From the NCBI RefSeq assembly GCF_013409065.1, contig NZ_JACBZP010000001.1, positions 1,550,001 through 1,614,000 of the forward strand: a DNA stretch of 64,000 bases, written 5' to 3'. The stretch comes from Spelaeicoccus albus (GTDB lineage Bacteria; Actinomycetota; Actinomycetes; Actinomycetales; Brevibacteriaceae). The position numbers and the translations under genes are program-made. Under the pieces are notes generated by a model. It was not told where the DNA came from. It made no database searches and was given only the letters and a program-made list of their open reading frames with translations. This document shows positions 61,001-64,000 of this stretch, piece by piece; the stretch's first letter is position 1, and each line of letters begins with the position of its first letter.

Positions 61001-62521
61001 CTACCGCGGCCGAACCGAATCATCCCCGTAGCCGGGAACGCCTGCTTCGGCCAACCGCGTACGGGTGTGCCCGAGGATCTCGACGGCTGCCGCGCCCGCC
61101 ACCAGGTCGCCGTCCCGGACGAATCCCTCCTCACGCCCGGTCAGATCGCCGATCAACCGGCTGCGCCACAGGTCGCGAAGTTCGGCGTGCTCCGGGTCGT
61201 CTGCCAGGTTCCGCAACTCACCCGGGTCGGAATCCAGATCGAACAATTCGTCGGTTCCCCATCCCGACGCCCACAGATATTTCACGTGCCCATCCGTCAC
61301 CCACTGCAGCGACTGGCCGAACAATGTGTGCTCGCCGTGCAACCAATCGCGCCAATCGTGCACCTGGTCGCCGCGTAAGAACGGCACGAGAGACCGGCCA
61401 TCGCAGCTCTCCGGCACCTCGAGTCCGGCCAGGTCGAGCAGCGTCGGCGCGATATCGCGTAGTTCGACGACGTCGTCGACCACCTGATTTTTGCCGACGC
61501 CGTCATCGTTCGGGGCGCCGGCCACGATGAACGGCACATGTGCCGAGCCCTCGAACCCGACTCCCTTCCGGTACATGTCGTGGTCGCCCATCATCTCGCC
61601 GTGATCACTCGTGAACGCGATGACCGTGTTGTCGTAGACGCCGAATTCCATCAACGTCTCCACCAGCCGATTGATCTGCAGATCGACATGCGCCATCGAG
61701 CCGTAATAGCCGGCCCTCGCGCGGTGGCGCACGCCCGGCGCGAGAGTTCCGACGAACGTCGTATGATCGTCGTCCGAACGCACCGAATCGTAATGGTGCT
61801 CCCAATTGCCGACCGGGTGCTCCCGCTCGGGAAGATCCATGTACGTGTCGAACGCCCACTGCGGCGGATCATACGGCGGGTGCGGCCGGTGGAATGACAA
61901 ATACAAGAAGAACGGCTTCGTCGGATCGCGGCGGTACAGCCAATCGACAACCTGGCCGCCCGCCCAACTCGTCGGGTGCAGCCGCTCAGACTTGTCCCAC
62001 GGCCGGGCGACAACGGAATTGCAGCAGACGCCGTGATCGAAATAGTCCTCATCCGGACTGACGCCCGGCTGGCGACGGAGCCACGGCACGTAGTCGTCGA
62101 AGTAGGGAAAGTTGCGGCCGTGCGCTCGGCGCGCAAAATGCAAAAACCCATCGTGCAGAACGACGTCGTCAAATCCGGAACGGGACCGTTCGGGGAACAC
62201 GTGCATCTTGCCGATCGCTTGCGTGTGATAGCCGGCCTTGCGGAACTCGCCCTGGAGCGTGACCGGATGTGCCACATCGAATGGCACGCCGTCCGTGTAC
62301 CCCACTCGTCCGTGCCGTTCTTGAGACTGCCCGGTGAACAGTGCGACCCGGGCCGGCACGCACGTCGGTGTCGCCGAATAGCCGTTGGCAAATCGGGTGC
62401 CCCGGCGCGCCAGGTCGTCGAGATGCGGCGTCTGCACGTGCGGGTGTCCGGCCGCGGAGAGACAATCGCCGCGCCATTCGTCGACGCAGACCAGTATGAC
62501 GTTCGGCCGGGTGTCGGGCAT
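61001..62521 (-). CDS. Sulfatase family hydrolase (Cys-type formylglycine)
   Basis: A 506-residue alkaline-phosphatase-fold sulfatase. 'NVILVCVDEWRGDCLSAAGH' (about residues 7-26) supplies calcium-binding Asp. 'SATPTCVPARVALFTGQ' near 50 is the C-x-P-x-R signature whose Cys is converted to formylglycine. 'IAFTSDHGEMMGDHDMYRKG' near 300 gives further metal ligands. No signal peptide is visible, so it is probably cytosolic and acts on an imported sulfate ester or choline-sulfate-like compound. ATG 62521 starts at the fold; the frame opens at 62638. No formylglycine-generating enzyme is seen in the window. Confidence 0.88.
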   Translation of the reverse strand: MPDTRPNVILVCVDEWRGDCLSAAGHPHVQTPHLDDLARRGTRFANGYSATPTCVPARVALFTGQSQERHGRVGYTDGVPFDVAHPVTLQGEFRKAGYHTQAIGKMHVFPERSRSGFDDVVLHDGFLHFARRAHGRNFPYFDDYVPWLRRQPGVSPDEDYFDHGVCCNSVVARPWDKSERLHPTSWAGGQVVDWLYRRDPTKPFFLYLSFHRPHPPYDPPQWAFDTYMDLPEREHPVGNWEHHYDSVRSDDDHTTFVGTLAPGVRHRARAGYYGSMAHVDLQINRLVETLMEFGVYDNTVIAFTSDHGEMMGDHDMYRKGVGFEGSAHVPFIVAGAPNDDGVGKNQVVDDVVELRDIAPTLLDLAGLEVPESCDGRSLVPFLRGDQVHDWRDWLHGEHTLFGQSLQWVTDGHVKYLWASGWGTDELFDLDSDPGELRNLADDPEHAELRDLWRSRLIGDLTGREEGFVRDGDLVAGAAAVEILGHTRTRLAEAGVPGYGDDSVRPR

Positions 62522-62621
62522 CGGAACAAACTCCTCGCATGTGGGATCGTCGGCGGTGGCGCCATCTTGCGACGACCCTACCGCGTGCCGGGCTCGCCGC
62601 GGGCGCCCGTAATCTGGCGTA

Positions 62622-63413
62622 GTGACTTCCGCACCCACCAGCTACTTCTCCCACCTGGACTCGACGACGTATCGTCCCACCACGCTCACCGGCGGCGCGT
62701 GGACGCCGACCGAGCAGCACATCAGTCCAATGGGCGGGCTCATCGCGCACGCTGTTGAAAAGTTCGTTGCGGCCCGCGGTGACGACGGACGGCAAATCTC
62801 GCGCCTGAGCATCGACATCCTCGGTGTGCTCACCCTCGACGACTTCGACGTGAGCGTGGACGTCGTCCGGCCCGGCAAGACGGTTGAGCTGCTCGAGGTG
62901 ACTGTGACGTCGAATGGCCGCGCCGCCGTCCGCGCGCGGGTATGGCGGCTCGCGTCGGCCGACACGTCGAGTGTTGCCGGCGGAGAACCGGACAGGCTGC
63001 CGGCGCCGGAGACCATCGAACCCTGGCCGCTGACATCGGTGTGGCCCGGCGAATACATCCAGTCGCTCGAGCTGCGCGCCGTCCGCGACCCCGAGCCGGG
63101 GCGCGCCACGGCGTGGATCGCCAGCAGGGCGAAATTGGTGGACAACGAGAGAGTCAGCCCACTGGCCGAGTACCTCGCCTTGATCGACACGACGAACGGT
63201 ATTGCCGTGCGCCAATCGCCGGACGAATGGCTATTTCCGAATTTGGACCTGACCATCCACTTGCATCGGACGCCGTCCGGCCCCTGGGTGGGACTGGACA
63301 CGTCGGTCGTGTTCGGCCCGGAAGGGGTCGGGCTGACGTCGACGGTGTTGCACGACGTCGACGGCCCGGTCGGGCGCGCCGAGCAGTCGCTCACGCTGCG
63401 CCCGCGGACCTGA
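62622..63413 (+). CDS. Acyl-CoA thioesterase-like (hotdog, TesB/acyl-CoA thioesterase II-type) protein
   Basis: A 263-residue protein with two hotdog-like halves: 'PTEQHISPMGGLIAHAVEKF' near residue 28 recalls the N-terminal half of TesB-like thioesterases, and 'LDLTIHLHRTPSGPWVGLDT' near 206 the second half, followed by 'GLTSTVLHDVDGPVGRAEQS'. The catalytic Asp/Gln/Thr set is not plain, so some doubt remains. The start is GTG 62622, 100 bases from the divergent sulfatase start. It would hydrolyse an acyl-CoA; no substrate is suggested by the context. Confidence 0.75.
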   Translation: MTSAPTSYFSHLDSTTYRPTTLTGGAWTPTEQHISPMGGLIAHAVEKFVAARGDDGRQISRLSIDILGVLTLDDFDVSVDVVRPGKTVELLEVTVTSNGRAAVRARVWRLASADTSSVAGGEPDRLPAPETIEPWPLTSVWPGEYIQSLELRAVRDPEPGRATAWIASRAKLVDNERVSPLAEYLALIDTTNGIAVRQSPDEWLFPNLDLTIHLHRTPSGPWVGLDTSVVFGPEGVGLTSTVLHDVDGPVGRAEQSLTLRPRT

Positions 63414-63447
63414 CCCTTCGCGTCGAGCACGGGCGCCTGCCCCGCCG

Positions 63448-63460
63448 CGCCGAGTGGTGG
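63448..63460. repeat. Dispersed repeat, locus 3, left-arm remnant
   Basis: CGCCGAGTGGTGG is the outer end of the locus 1 left arm; the following bases (CCAGTGG) diverge. It faces the tandem array 18 bases further on, which carries the opposite arm, so locus 3 keeps the inverted plan of locus 1 in a degraded form. Confidence 0.65.
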
Positions 63461-63477
63461 CCAGTGGTCGTCTGAAG

Positions 63478-63603
63478 GCGGATTTCGCAGCCGTTCGCCA
63501 CCACTCGATTTGGGCGGGCAGCCGTTCGCCACCACTCGATTTGGGCGGGCAGCCGTTCGCCACCACTCGATTTGGGCAGGCAGCCGTTCGCCACCACTCG
63601 ATG
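63478..63603. repeat. 31-bp tandem repeat array (dispersed repeat, locus 3)
   Basis: Three full 31-bp units start at 63487, 63518 and 63549, and a partial fourth at 63580. Each begins GCAGCCGTTCGCCACCACTC and ends ATTTGGGCGG (GGGCAGG in the third). The array is preceded by GGCGGATTTC (63478), which matches the inner part of the locus 1 right arm. It lies between convergent genes (stops at 63413 and 63632). The repeats have no unique spacers, so this is not CRISPR. Confidence 0.9.
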
Positions 63604-63631
63604 TCCCGCCGACGCCGCAGAAAACAGCCGA

Positions 63632-64000
63632 TTACGTTGCGTCCGCGGGGCTTGTCTCCAGGTCGGGGTCGGGATCGTTCTTCGGCACTGCCAGGAAATA
63701 CGACATCACGAACGCCGCCCCGTAGAGCACAACGAACGCCCACACGGTGCCGACGCCGCCGCCCCACGGCCGCACGATCGCCACAACCGCGGAGCCCAGG
63801 AACGCCGCGCCCCCGGCAGCAGTCGTGTACATGGCCATTGCCGCACCCTTGTGCTCGGGAGTTTGCGCCGGCATGATCGCGCCCATTGGCACGAATCCGG
63901 CCAGCAAGACGCCGAACGAGATGCCGCCGACCAAGGAAAGATAATAGCCCCAGTCCGATCCGGCCGGCACGAGATGCGGCACGTACCACCAAGCAAGCAG
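63632..64000 (-). CDS. MFS transporter, C-terminal part (cut by the window edge)
   Basis: The frame is open to base 64000, so the gene's start lies outside; 122 residues are visible. They contain four hydrophobic segments, including 'LVGGISFGVLLAGFVPMGAI' and 'VWAFVVLYGAAFVMSYFLAV', with the inter-segment 'PEHKGAAMAMYTTAAGGAAF', as in the last third of MFS carriers, and a short Asp/Pro-rich tail. No substrate can be given. It converges on the thioesterase-like gene across the tandem repeat array. Confidence 0.75.
   Translation of the reverse strand: MLAWWYVPHLVPAGSDWGYYLSLVGGISFGVLLAGFVPMGAIMPAQTPEHKGAAMAMYTTAAGGAAFLGSAVVAIVRPWGGGVGTVWAFVVLYGAAFVMSYFLAVPKNDPDPDLETSPADAT

Noticed and set aside
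63487-63603. Possible CRISPR array
   Set aside because: The 31-bp units follow each other directly without unique spacers, and no cas gene is nearby.

Overview
The window looks like the chromosome of a high-GC actinobacterium (roughly 60-65% G+C by eye). GTG and TTG starts are frequent, genes are tightly packed with ATGA/GTGA start-stop overlaps, and nearly everything is catabolic or regulatory. A Micrococcales/Brevibacteriaceae-like soil organism is my guess; nothing here fixes the species. I saw no rRNA, tRNA, CRISPR array, phage gene or transposase. No gene-free gap exceeds 300 bases.

Layout. 1-9.0 kb: a DUF6176-like fragment, a GNAT acetyltransferase, a TetR/FAD-monooxygenase pair divergent from an NmrA-type reductase with a perfect operator between them, an SRPBCC protein, an isochorismatase-like hydrolase, a kinase-like gene with a 3' frameshift, an IlvD/Edd sugar-acid dehydratase and a second FAD monooxygenase. 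9.0-12.7 kb: SMP-30 lactonase-like gene with an MFS carrier, divergent from an MHS carrier. 12.7-20.7 kb: a GntR-pdxA-tctCBA operon divergent from CaiB-type CoA-transferase, enoyl-CoA hydratase and aldo/keto reductase genes. 20.7-22.3 kb: a YhfC-type intramembrane protease divergent from a membrane protein plus a small winged-helix regulator, around a 12-bp inverted repeat. 22.9-25.1 kb: MarR plus an MFS carrier fused to a UspA-like domain. 25.2-37.8 kb: inositol/sugar genes (two Gfo/Idh/MocA dehydrogenases, a sugar porter, a sugar phosphate isomerase, a ThDP enzyme) linked by a LacI regulator and two identical 12-bp operators; AtoE, APC permease and amidohydrolase genes lie between. 38-40.9 kb: DinB, a second GNAT paralogue, and a second membrane-protein/winged-helix module headed by an 18-bp perfect inverted repeat. 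41-42.2 kb: a frameshifted M20 amidohydrolase.

42.3-58.8 kb is the most coherent block: a route from creatinine to glycine. Creatininase (43527-44309) opens creatinine to creatine. Creatinase (49415-50665) splits creatine to sarcosine and urea. Heterotetrameric sarcosine oxidase soxBDAG (52827-57944) demethylates sarcosine to glycine, giving H2O2 and 5,10-methylene-tetrahydrofolate. PurU (57946-58842) recycles folate by releasing formate. An NCS1 permease and an MHS carrier are candidate creatinine and creatine importers. PucR, IclR and GntR regulators sit at three points, and a yeast-type cytosine deaminase lies beside the block.

58.9-64 kb: two SDR dehydrogenases with a MarR regulator and a 19-bp palindrome, a Cys-type sulfatase, a thioesterase-like gene and the 3' end of an MFS gene. 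A dispersed repeat built on CGCCGAGTGGTGGCGAATGG occurs in three convergent intergenic gaps (37.9, 40.9 and 63.5 kb), the last expanded into a 31-bp tandem array.
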